Shown here piece by piece: positions 1 through 6,689 of a stretch of 6,689 nt of DNA. This DNA comes from Persebacter sp051008975 (lineage in GTDB: Bacteria > Pseudomonadota > Gammaproteobacteria > Tethybacterales > Persebacteraceae): positions 1 through 6,689 of the forward strand of contig JBPCXA010000073.1 in assembly GCA_051008975.1 (NCBI GenBank). The letters are read 5' to 3'. The number at the start of each line of letters is the position of its first letter. The first letter of the stretch is position 1. Under the pieces are notes generated by a model. The model made no database searches. It was not told where the DNA came from and was given only the letters and a program-made list of their open reading frames with translations. The position numbers and the translations under genes were made by a program.

Positions 1-49
1 AAGTTGTGCTGCGTCGCAAAACAACGGCGTTCAATCGCGAACGGCATAA

Positions 50-63
50 GGGGGGGGGGGGGG
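50..63. repeat. Homopolymer run of 14 G (14 C in the operon transcript)
   Basis: Fourteen consecutive G on the plus strand begin 18 bases past the betA stop in the minus direction. Runs this long are prone to slippage and to sequencing error. On the minus strand an ATG at 47-45 follows directly after the run, and its frame is open to the window edge (15 codons seen), but there is no Shine-Dalgarno and too little sequence to call a gene. No terminator is evident after betA in bases 1-81. Confidence 0.8.
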
Positions 64-81
64 CGACAAAACAAAATTCGC

Positions 82-1704
82 TTAATCCGCCGGACGCGGA
101 TCGGGCGGCAGCAGTCTTCCCAAAATATGATCGGCCGCCTTTTCGCCGACCATAATGGAGGGCGCGTTCAAATTGCCGTAGGTGATGCGCGGGAAAACGG
201 ACGAATCGACGACGCGCAAATTGTCCGCGCCGATGACGCGGCAGTCGGAATCCACCACCGCTTCGGCGTCGTCCGGCGCGCCCATTTTGCAGGTGCCGCA
301 GGGATGATAGGCAGATTCGGCGTGCGCGCGGATATAGTCGTCCAATTCCGAATCGGAATCGCCGGCGGGCGCGAGCGGCGCGCCGGTGAATTCCGACATC
401 GCCTTTTGCGCGAACACGTCGCGCGCGACGCGGATGCAATGGCGGAAATTCCGCCAGTCGTCCCCGCCGATCATGTAATTAAATTGAATGCGCGGCGGCG
501 TCGACGGATTCGCGTCCCGCAGTTTGACGAAGCCGCGCGCCGTCGAACGCATCGAGCCGACATGCGCCTGAAATCCGTCACCGTCCGCCGCCGCCCGCCC
601 GTCGTAGCGGATCGCCGCCGGCAAAAAATGAAACTGCATATCCGGATAGTCCGCGTCCGGCGAGGACAAAAACGCGCCCGCCTCGAAATGATTTGTCGCG
701 CCGTCGCCGGTGCGCAGCAACAGCCAGCGCGCGCCGATGAGACCCTTGGAAAACAATCCGAGTTTGCGGTTCAGCGACACCGGCTTTTTGCACCCCTGCT
801 GGATATACGCCTCCAAATGATCCTGCAAATTGCGCCCCACCCCCGGACGATGCGCGACTGCGCGAATGCCGAGCGCGGACAACTCCTTCTCGTCGCCGAT
901 TCCGGACAGCATCAAAAGTTTGGGCGAATTAATCGCGGACGCGGATAAAATAATTTCGCGCCGCGCCGCGATTTTTATCGTTTCGCCGCCGCGCCGTATT
1001 TCCACGGCGACCGCGCGCGTTTTATCGAACAAAACGCGGCGGACGAATCCGCGAATCAAACGAAAGTTCGGCAGACGCAAAGACGGACGCAAATAGGCGC
1101 GCGCCGCCGACCAGCGCAGCCCCCGATAAATCGTCTGTTCAAATTGACAAAATCCCTCCTGCACTTCGCCGTTGTAATCTTCGGTGAAACCGAAACCCGC
1201 CTCTTGTCCGGCGGCGACAAACGCCTCGGGCAAAGGATTGCGCCGCGCCGCGCGCGAAATATGCAGCGGACCGGAATCGCCGCGCCAGCCGCGCTGTCCG
1301 CCGCGCGCGTTTTCCATGCGAATGAAATACGGCAGCACCTCTCTGTAAGACCAGCCGCGCGCGCCGGCGTCGCGCCAGAAATTAAAATCCCCGGCATGAC
1401 CGCGCACATACACCATTCCGTTGATGGACGAAGATCCGCCCCAAAGTTTTCCGCGCGGACACGCCATTTCGCGCCCGTTCAATTGCGCCTCGGGTTCGGT
1501 CCGATAGCCCCAGTCGTAGATGCCGCGCATATTCATCGGATACGAAAGCGCCGCGGGCATGTGAATTTTCCAATTCAAAAAAGTGCCGTCGCGCCCGCCG
1601 TCCTCCACGACCAGCACGTCGCGGCCGGCGCGCGCCAATCGGTACGCCAGCGCGCAGCCGGCGGAACCGGCGCCGACAATCACATATTCCGCGCCGGTGT
1701 TCAT
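82..1704 (-). CDS. betA: Choline dehydrogenase (GMC oxidoreductase)
   Basis: This 540-residue FAD-dependent GMC oxidoreductase is predicted to oxidise choline to betaine aldehyde, the first step to glycine betaine. The N-terminus carries the dinucleotide-binding motif VIVGAGSAG (8-16), followed by an acidic VVED at 32-35. Both GMC signatures are visible: RGKLWGGSSSINGMVYVRGH at 84-103 and SASAINSPKLLMLSGIG at 254-270. The catalytic pair is His467 (in YHPCGTCKMG) and Asn511 (in GNLNAPSIM); they are 44 residues apart, as I recall for His466/Asn510 of choline oxidase. The length is normal for BetA. I chose the ATG at 1704 because the FAD motif follows it directly; the open frame continues to 1851, but that extension is Arg-rich and overlaps choV. 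The ATG overlaps the choV stop by four bases (ATGA) and has no clear Shine-Dalgarno, so coupled translation is likely. The choline substrate is inferred mainly from the adjacent choline transporter; another alcohol is possible. Confidence 0.93.
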   Translation of the reverse strand: MNTGAEYVIVGAGSAGCALAYRLARAGRDVLVVEDGGRDGTFLNWKIHMPAALSYPMNMRGIYDWGYRTEPEAQLNGREMACPRGKLWGGSSSINGMVYVRGHAGDFNFWRDAGARGWSYREVLPYFIRMENARGGQRGWRGDSGPLHISRAARRNPLPEAFVAAGQEAGFGFTEDYNGEVQEGFCQFEQTIYRGLRWSAARAYLRPSLRLPNFRLIRGFVRRVLFDKTRAVAVEIRRGGETIKIAARREIILSASAINSPKLLMLSGIGDEKELSALGIRAVAHRPGVGRNLQDHLEAYIQQGCKKPVSLNRKLGLFSKGLIGARWLLLRTGDGATNHFEAGAFLSSPDADYPDMQFHFLPAAIRYDGRAAADGDGFQAHVGSMRSTARGFVKLRDANPSTPPRIQFNYMIGGDDWRNFRHCIRVARDVFAQKAMSEFTGAPLAPAGDSDSELDDYIRAHAESAYHPCGTCKMGAPDDAEAVVDSDCRVIGADNLRVVDSSVFPRITYGNLNAPSIMVGEKAADHILGRLLPPDPRPAD

Positions 1705-2732
1705 TGCCGCCGCAGCAGGGCGTCGTAGATGTCGTCGTCGTCGATCACCCCCGCCCATTCGCCGTCGCGCCGCACATACACCGGCCCGTCGCCGTCGCGT
1801 TTCGCGCGCAATATTTCCATCAGCGGCGCGTCGGCTTCGGCGCGGATGCAATTTTCGTCCGCCGGCGGCGGCGAATCCCGCATCACCGACGCGGCGCGCA
1901 AAGTTTTGAGCGGATTCATGTGCGCGACAAAATCCGCGACATAATCGGTCGCCGGATGCAAAACAATATCTTCGGGCGCGCCGGTCTGCACTATCCGCCC
2001 CCCCTCCATAATTACGATTCGGTTGCCGATTTTCAGCGCCTCGTCCAAATCGTGGCTGACGAACAAAATCGTGCGGCGCAGACGCGTCTGCAAATCCAAA
2101 AGTTCGTCCTGCAGACGGACGCGAATCAGCGGGTCCAACGCCGAAAACGGTTCGTCCATCAGCAAAATCGGCGATTCGGTCGCGAACGCGCGTGCCAGCC
2201 CGACCCGCTGCTGCATTCCGCCGGAAAGCTCATGCACCGCGCATTCGCCCCAGCCCTGCAAATTCACCATTTCCAATTGTCGCGCCACGGATTCCCGCCG
2301 CCGCCCGGCGTCCGCGCCCGCCACCTCCAAACCGAACGCGATGTTGTCGGCGACCGTGCGCCACGGCAAAAGTCCGAATTGCTGGAACACCATCGCAATT
2401 CTTTGCGTCCGAAAAAAGCGCAAAGTCGCCGCATCGGCGCGCGTAATGTCCACCATTTTTTTGCCGTCGTCCACCCGCGCCGTCCCGCGCGCAACTTTGT
2501 TTAATCCGTTGACGGCGCGCAAAAGCGTGGATTTTCCCGAACCGGAAAGCCCCATCAGCACGACAATTTCGCCCTCGCCGACCTGCAAAGAACAGTCGTG
2601 AACGCCGAGAATCTGCCCTGTCTCCGCCTGAATTTTTTCGCGGCTTTCCCCCGCGTCCATCAACGGCAACGCGCGTTCCGGCGCACCGCCGAAGACGATG
2701 CAAACCGAATCCAACTCAACCGCGGCGGTCAT
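1701..2732 (-). CDS. choV: Choline ABC transporter, ATP-binding protein
   Basis: This 343-residue cytoplasmic ATPase of the ProV/OpuAA/ChoV type powers choline import through ChoW. It shows a complete nucleotide-binding domain: Walker A GLSGSGKST (61-69), Q-loop in VFQQF (115-119), signature LSGGMQQR (169-176), Walker B ILLMDEP (189-195), D-loop SALD (197-200) and switch His227 in FVSHD. The N-terminal stretch with FGGAPERALPLMDAG before the ABC core is typical of ChoV and related quaternary-amine ATPases. The C-terminal part (about 290-341, with DGPVYVRRDGEWAGVIDDDD) resembles a single reduced CBS-like regulatory domain. I chose the ATG at 2732 because it begins the conserved N-terminus and overlaps the stop of the preceding DUF6194 gene as ATGA; the frame stays open to 2870 but that extension is not family-like. 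There is no Shine-Dalgarno upstream. The 3' end overlaps betA by four bases. ChoV is favoured over ProV because of its neighbours. Confidence 0.94.
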   Translation of the reverse strand: MTAAVELDSVCIVFGGAPERALPLMDAGESREKIQAETGQILGVHDCSLQVGEGEIVVLMGLSGSGKSTLLRAVNGLNKVARGTARVDDGKKMVDITRADAATLRFFRTQRIAMVFQQFGLLPWRTVADNIAFGLEVAGADAGRRRESVARQLEMVNLQGWGECAVHELSGGMQQRVGLARAFATESPILLMDEPFSALDPLIRVRLQDELLDLQTRLRRTILFVSHDLDEALKIGNRIVIMEGGRIVQTGAPEDIVLHPATDYVADFVAHMNPLKTLRAASVMRDSPPPADENCIRAEADAPLMEILRAKRDGDGPVYVRRDGEWAGVIDDDDIYDALLRRQ

Positions 2733-3226
2733 TTGTGCATTATATCGCGGCTGTCGCCCGCCCCGCGCATTCGCCGCCGAACATTTGCAAAAGATTTTTG
2801 ATATGCGGCGTCCAACAGCGGCGCGCATTTTTTCCACAACCGCAAATCCAGATTTAATACGGCTATCCAATTCATCCGCCCGTAAACCGGATGCGGCAGA
2901 ACGGCATTGCGCCGCGAAAAATCATAATTTCCGGAAACCGTGCCGCCCTTCGCCGGACGCCGAAAAGGAACGGGAAACAACTTTGCAAACTCCGCACGGG
3001 GCAAACCGATATTGAGACGGAAAACGCCGGGACGATGCAGACGAGACGCGCGGTCGTTGTCGCCGTCCTTGGATTTAATGGTCGCAAAATATGTTCCGCG
3101 CGGCAAAAATGAATTCGGATTTACAAAAAACGCCCGCTCGCCCCACGAATTCGCCGGAGAAATATGCGCGTATTTTTCCAAAATTAATTTTTCAATTTCC
3201 GCGGCGGAAACGCCGGATATACTCAC
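2729..3226 (-). CDS. DUF6194 family protein of unknown function
   Basis: This 165-residue soluble protein has no signal peptide or membrane segment. I recognise the DUF6194 pattern: RAFFVNP (31-37), YFATIKSKDGDNDRAS (46-61), RPGVFRLNIG (65-74), YDF (101-103), LPHPVYGRMNWIAVLN (110-125) and a closing LLDAAY (137-142). The family has no function known to me, so none is assigned. The start is a GTG overlapping the choW stop as GTGA, with a good GGAG seven bases upstream inside choW. Its stop overlaps the choV start as ATGA. The gene is therefore a coupled cistron between permease and ATPase genes that normally adjoin. The codons look more AT-rich (TTA, ATA, GTA, AAT) than in choX, which may point to low expression or separate ancestry. 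The tail after about 150 is basic and looks less conserved. A role with the transporter or with choline is inferred from position only. Confidence 0.85.
   Translation of the reverse strand: MSISGVSAAEIEKLILEKYAHISPANSWGERAFFVNPNSFLPRGTYFATIKSKDGDNDRASRLHRPGVFRLNIGLPRAEFAKLFPVPFRRPAKGGTVSGNYDFSRRNAVLPHPVYGRMNWIAVLNLDLRLWKKCAPLLDAAYQKSFANVRRRMRGAGDSRDIMHK
2739..2744 (-). promoter_or_regulatory. TATAAT positioned for a leaderless choV transcript
   Basis: A consensus TATAAT reads on the minus strand at the end of the DUF6194 gene. Six bases (GCACAA) separate it from the choV ATG, so transcription would begin at or next to the A of the start codon and give a leaderless mRNA. choV has no Shine-Dalgarno, which fits. 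No -35 element or TGN extension is seen, and the bases also encode Asp-Ile-Met, so chance is possible. Confidence 0.3.
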
Positions 3227-4086
3227 CGCGCCGCTCCGGAATCGGCGTTTTTCAGGCGGAAAACGCGGTCGAGAATGATCGCGATGATGACGATGGCGAA
3301 ACCCGCCTCGAATCCCTTGGCGATATTCACCGAGTTAATCGCGCGCAAAATCGGCACCCCCAATCCCGGCGCGCCGACCATCGCCGCAATCACCACCATT
3401 GACAGCGACAGCATAATCGTCTGCGTAAAGCCCGCCATAATCTGCGGCAGCGCGAACGGCAACTCCACCTTGAACAACAGTTGCAAACGCGAACAGCCGA
3501 ACGCCTCGCCCGCCTCCAACAGCGTTTTCGGCGTGGACGACACCCCCAGATGGGTCAGACGAATCGGCGCGGCGACGGCGAAAATCACGGTCGCAATCAG
3601 CCCCGGCACTTCGCCCAGTCCGAACAGCACCAGCGCCGGAATTAAATACACAAAAGTCGGAATCGTCTGCATCAAATCCAGCACCGGACGCATCGCCGAA
3701 TACAGCCACGGACGGTGGGCAGCGGCGATTCCGAGCGGGACGCCAAACGCCATGCACAAAAACGCGGACGCCAGCACCAGCGCCAGCGTGCCGGTCGTCT
3801 GCCCCCAATATCCCTGATTGATAATCAGCAGCAATCCGCCGGCGACGAAGGCGGTCAGCGACGGCTTGCGATGAATAAAATGCGCCAGCGCGGCGATGAG
3901 GGCGACCAAAAGCAGCGGCGGCGGCGTCTGCAAAAGCCACAGCAGACCGTTGATGACTCCCCCCAAAACGAGGGCGATTCCGTCAAAAAACGCCTCGGCG
4001 TGTTCGGTCAGAAAATCAATGCACTGTTTCGCCGCCTTGCCGACGGGCAATTTGTAGGCGGTCAGCCACTCCGTCAGCCATTCCAT
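3223..4086 (-). CDS. choW: Choline ABC transporter, permease protein
   Basis: This 287-residue inner-membrane permease of the ProW/OpuAB/ChoW type forms the choline channel and couples to ChoV. Hydrophobic segments lie at about 36-52, 56-71, 78-90, 97-121, 134-156, 159-180, 216-238 and 262-275. The EAA coupling loop that contacts the ATPase is at 191-210 (EAGEAFGCSRLQLLFKVELP). The central MQTIPTFVYLIPALVLFGLG (139-158) and the segment AAMVGAPGLGVPIL (234-247) are typical of glycine betaine and choline permeases. The start ATG is 44 bases after the choX stop; I see no convincing Shine-Dalgarno in that C-rich gap, but no better start lies inside. The N-terminus has a short imperfect duplication, EWLTEWLT. 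The 3' end overlaps the DUF6194 GTG start by four bases. Confidence 0.94.
   Translation of the reverse strand: MEWLTEWLTAYKLPVGKAAKQCIDFLTEHAEAFFDGIALVLGGVINGLLWLLQTPPPLLLVALIAALAHFIHRKPSLTAFVAGGLLLIINQGYWGQTTGTLALVLASAFLCMAFGVPLGIAAAHRPWLYSAMRPVLDLMQTIPTFVYLIPALVLFGLGEVPGLIATVIFAVAAPIRLTHLGVSSTPKTLLEAGEAFGCSRLQLLFKVELPFALPQIMAGFTQTIMLSLSMVVIAAMVGAPGLGVPILRAINSVNIAKGFEAGFAIVIIAIILDRVFRLKNADSGAAR
3234..3237 (-). promoter_or_regulatory. Shine-Dalgarno of the DUF6194 gene
   Basis: GGAG on the minus strand lies seven bases before the GTG at 3226, within the last codons of choW. It supports real translation of the DUF6194 gene from this GTG, in addition to coupling through the GTGA overlap. Confidence 0.6.
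4060..4083 (-). repeat. Short imperfect tandem duplication in choW 5' end
   Basis: Two 12-base units encoding Glu-Trp-Leu-Thr follow each other directly after the choW start codon, differing at two third-codon positions (GAA/GAG and ACG/ACC). The result is a few extra residues before the conserved YKLPVGK. It may be a slippage product or a neutral extension. Confidence 0.5.
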
Positions 4087-4130
4087 AAACGGGGCGGGCG
4101 GAGCGGACTGTCCGGACTACGAATCGCGGT

Positions 4131-5060
4131 TCAGATTCCCAGCGATTTTTTGACCGCCGAAAGGCCGTCGCCGCCGTCCTTCGTTTTGACGCCTTTGAGC
4201 CAGCCGTCCAAAACTTCGGCGTTGGATTTCAGCCACGCGCCGGCGGCGTCTTGCGGTTCGGCGCCGTCGTTGAGAATCGCGCCCATAATTTCGTTCTCCA
4301 TCGCCAGCGTGAACTTCAGATTTTTGAGCAGCGCGCCGACGTTTTTGCATTCGTCGACATATCCGGCGCTGGTGTTGGTGAAGACCGTCGCGCCGCCGAG
4401 ATCCGGACCGAAATAATCGTCGCCGCCGGTCAGGTACACCATTTCAAAGTTGGCGTTCATCGGATGCGGCTCCCAGCCCAGGAACACGATATCCTCGCCG
4501 TTCTTGACGCTACGCGCGACCTGCGAAAGCATTCCGGCCTCGGAAGATTCCACGACCTCAAACCCGTTGAGACCGAAGGCGTCCTTGTCGATCATGTCCT
4601 GAATGAGGCGGTTGCCGTCGTTGCCGGGTTCAATGCCGTAAACTTTGCCGTCCAGCGAATCGCGGAACTTGGCGATGTCGGCGAAACTTTTCAGCCCCTT
4701 GTCGGCGGTTTTCTTGAGGGTCGCCAGCGTGTATTTCGCGCCCTCCAGATTTTCGCGCACGGTGTCCACGGTGCCGGCGTCGCGATAGGAGGCGATGTCG
4801 CCCTCCATCGTCGGCATCCAGTTGCCGAGAAAGACGTCAATATCCTTGTTCGCCAGCGAAGTGTAGGTGATCGGCACGGACAAAACCTTGACATCGGTTT
4901 GATAGCCGAGCCCCTCCAAAACCAGCGAAGTGGCGGCGGTCGTGGCGGTGATGTCGGTCCAGCCGACATCGGAAAGACGGACGGTGCCGCAGTCGGCGGC
5001 GGACGCCGGAGAGGCGGCGACGGCGGCGGCTAACATCAAAAGTTTGGCGGTGTGTTTCAT
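4131..5060 (-). CDS. choX: Choline-binding periplasmic protein of ABC transporter
   Basis: This 309-residue periplasmic solute-binding protein (OpuAC/ProX type, ChoX subgroup) delivers choline to ChoW. A Sec signal peptide is clear: Lys2-Lys6 region, hydrophobic LLMLAAAVAA, and cleavage probably after ASA at 19-21. Binding residues match Sinorhizobium ChoX as I recall it (Trp43, Asp45, Trp90, Tyr119, Asn156, Trp205), all with the same offset of nine: Trp34 and Asp36 in GWTD, Trp81 in GNWMP, Tyr110, Asn147 in PGND, Trp196 in LGWEPHPMN. The only two cysteines, Cys24 and Cys238, could form a disulfide. The ATG at 5060 is chosen because it starts the signal peptide and has GAGGAG seven bases upstream. 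It is the first gene of the operon. Its codons are richer in AAC, AAG, ATC and CTC than those of the genes downstream, fitting high expression. Binding of acetylcholine or betaine as well cannot be excluded. Confidence 0.95.
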   Translation of the reverse strand: MKHTAKLLMLAAAVAASPASAADCGTVRLSDVGWTDITATTAATSLVLEGLGYQTDVKVLSVPITYTSLANKDIDVFLGNWMPTMEGDIASYRDAGTVDTVRENLEGAKYTLATLKKTADKGLKSFADIAKFRDSLDGKVYGIEPGNDGNRLIQDMIDKDAFGLNGFEVVESSEAGMLSQVARSVKNGEDIVFLGWEPHPMNANFEMVYLTGGDDYFGPDLGGATVFTNTSAGYVDECKNVGALLKNLKFTLAMENEIMGAILNDGAEPQDAAGAWLKSNAEVLDGWLKGVKTKDGGDGLSAVKKSLGI

Positions 5061-5067
5061 CGGATTT

Positions 5068-5073
5068 CTCCTC
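5068..5073 (-). promoter_or_regulatory. Shine-Dalgarno of choX
   Basis: GAGGAG reads on the minus strand seven bases before the choX ATG. It is the strongest ribosome binding site in the operon and settles the choX start at 5060 rather than the in-frame ATG at 5105. Confidence 0.85.
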
Positions 5074-5093
5074 GTGGATAAAAGATTATGCGA

Positions 5094-5131
5094 ATCATAG
5101 CACATTTTTCGCCCCGCCGAAACATTTTTTT
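5094..5131 (-). promoter_or_regulatory. Probable choX operon promoter (extended -10 plus A-tract)
   Basis: On the minus strand TATGAT (5099 to 5094) is preceded directly by TGC, giving an extended -10 element (TGN-TATGAT). The -35 position holds only a weak TTTCGG-like hexamer, which is common for extended -10 promoters. A seven-base A-tract (5131-5125) sits just upstream, where an UP element would be. The start of transcription is expected near 5087, giving a leader of about 27 bases with the Shine-Dalgarno. An inverted repeat TTTCG-6-CGAAA (5107-5111 with 5118-5122) overlaps the -35 area and could be an operator. This is inferred from sequence only. Confidence 0.6.
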
Positions 5132-5150
5132 CGCAAATTGTCGTTTTTTT

Positions 5151-5175
5151 GGCATATTTTTGCCCGATTTATGCC
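5151..5175. repeat. Inverted repeat GGCATA/TATGCC upstream of choX promoter
   Basis: Six-base arms GGCATA (5151-5156) and TATGCC (5170-5175) are separated by 13 bases and flanked by T- and A-runs (5144-5150 and 5177-5181). The dyad is centred about 66 bases upstream of the -10 box. It lacks a T-run after the stem in the minus direction, so it is not a good terminator for the upstream gene. It could be a regulator site; no known operator is recognised. Confidence 0.35.
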
Positions 5176-5218
5176 GAAAAAGAATATCATCCCGCCGATT
5201 TTCCGCGCGCCGCGAATT

Positions 5219-5257
5219 TTTCCGCCCGCCGCCCTCCCGTAAATTCGGGGGCGGAAA
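5219..5257 (-). repeat. Inverted repeat just after aacS stop, possible weak terminator
   Basis: Perfect nine-base arms TTTCCGCCC (5219-5227) and GGGCGGAAA (5249-5257) are separated by 21 bases that can form a small inner CCCG/CGGG hairpin. It begins five bases after the aacS stop, where a terminator would lie. In the minus direction the stem is followed by AATTCGCG rather than a T-run, so intrinsic termination is doubtful; it may instead stabilise the 3' end or work with Rho. Confidence 0.4.
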
Positions 5258-5262
5258 GCGCA

Positions 5263-6689
<1,427 letters not shown>

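Noticed and set aside
4..948. Plus-strand open frame of 314 codons
   Set aside because: It is antisense to betA, very rich in Arg, and passes through the G14 run; it shows no family motif, while the opposite strand encodes a textbook GMC oxidoreductase.
1726..1742. GTC trinucleotide run
   Set aside because: It only encodes the Asp330-Asp333 cluster near the ChoV C-terminus; it is too short and protein-constrained to be a notable satellite.
1705..1851. N-terminal extension of betA to an upstream ATG
   Set aside because: The added 49 residues are Arg-rich, overlap the choV coding region and precede the FAD-binding motif, which normally sits at the very N-terminus.
2733..2870. N-terminal extension of choV to an upstream ATG
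   Set aside because: The added 46 residues do not look like a transporter ATPase and overlap the DUF6194 gene; the ATGA overlap gives a better start.
4105..4117. Small palindromes between choX and choW (GGAC-T-GTCC and GTCCGGAC)
   Set aside because: The stems are four bases long with tiny loops and no T-run; they could arise by chance in GC-rich sequence and do not support a terminator or processing site.
4251..5033. Plus-strand open frame of 260 codons
   Set aside because: It is the mirror of choX, with no motif or ribosome binding site, and choX is unambiguous.

Overview
The window holds one minus-strand cluster that appears to be a choline uptake and oxidation operon, followed at the right edge by the 3' part of an acetoacetyl-CoA synthetase gene on the same strand. 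The DNA is GC-rich and coding-dense. The choXWV gene set is best known from alphaproteobacteria such as Sinorhizobium, so an alphaproteobacterium or other proteobacterium is the most likely source. The sequence alone does not allow a finer assignment.

Layout, in the direction of transcription (right to left): an acetoacetyl-CoA synthetase lacking its N-terminal part (6689 to 5263); a 202-base AT-rich intergenic region with T-tracts, dyads and a good extended -10 promoter (5262 to 5061); choX, a periplasmic choline-binding protein (5060 to 4131); choW, the permease (4086 to 3223); a DUF6194 family gene of unknown function (3226 to 2729); choV, the ATPase (2732 to 1701); and betA, choline dehydrogenase (1704 to 82). 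A short tail (81 to 1) contains a run of 14 G (14 C in the transcript). No stretch longer than 300 bases lacks a gene.

The genes fit together simply. ChoX captures choline in the periplasm, ChoW and ChoV import it using ATP, and BetA oxidises it to betaine aldehyde on the way to glycine betaine (an osmoprotectant or methyl and carbon source). The betaine aldehyde dehydrogenase gene betB and the regulator gene betI are not in the window. choW, the DUF6194 gene, choV and betA are joined by three successive 4-base stop/start overlaps, which suggests a single translationally coupled unit.

The most unusual point is the uncharacterised DUF6194 gene set seamlessly between the permease and ATPase genes. 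Secondary points are a TATAAT placed exactly where it could drive a leaderless choV transcript, the G14 tract after betA, and the promoter architecture in front of choX. I see no mobile element, CRISPR array, tRNA or rRNA.
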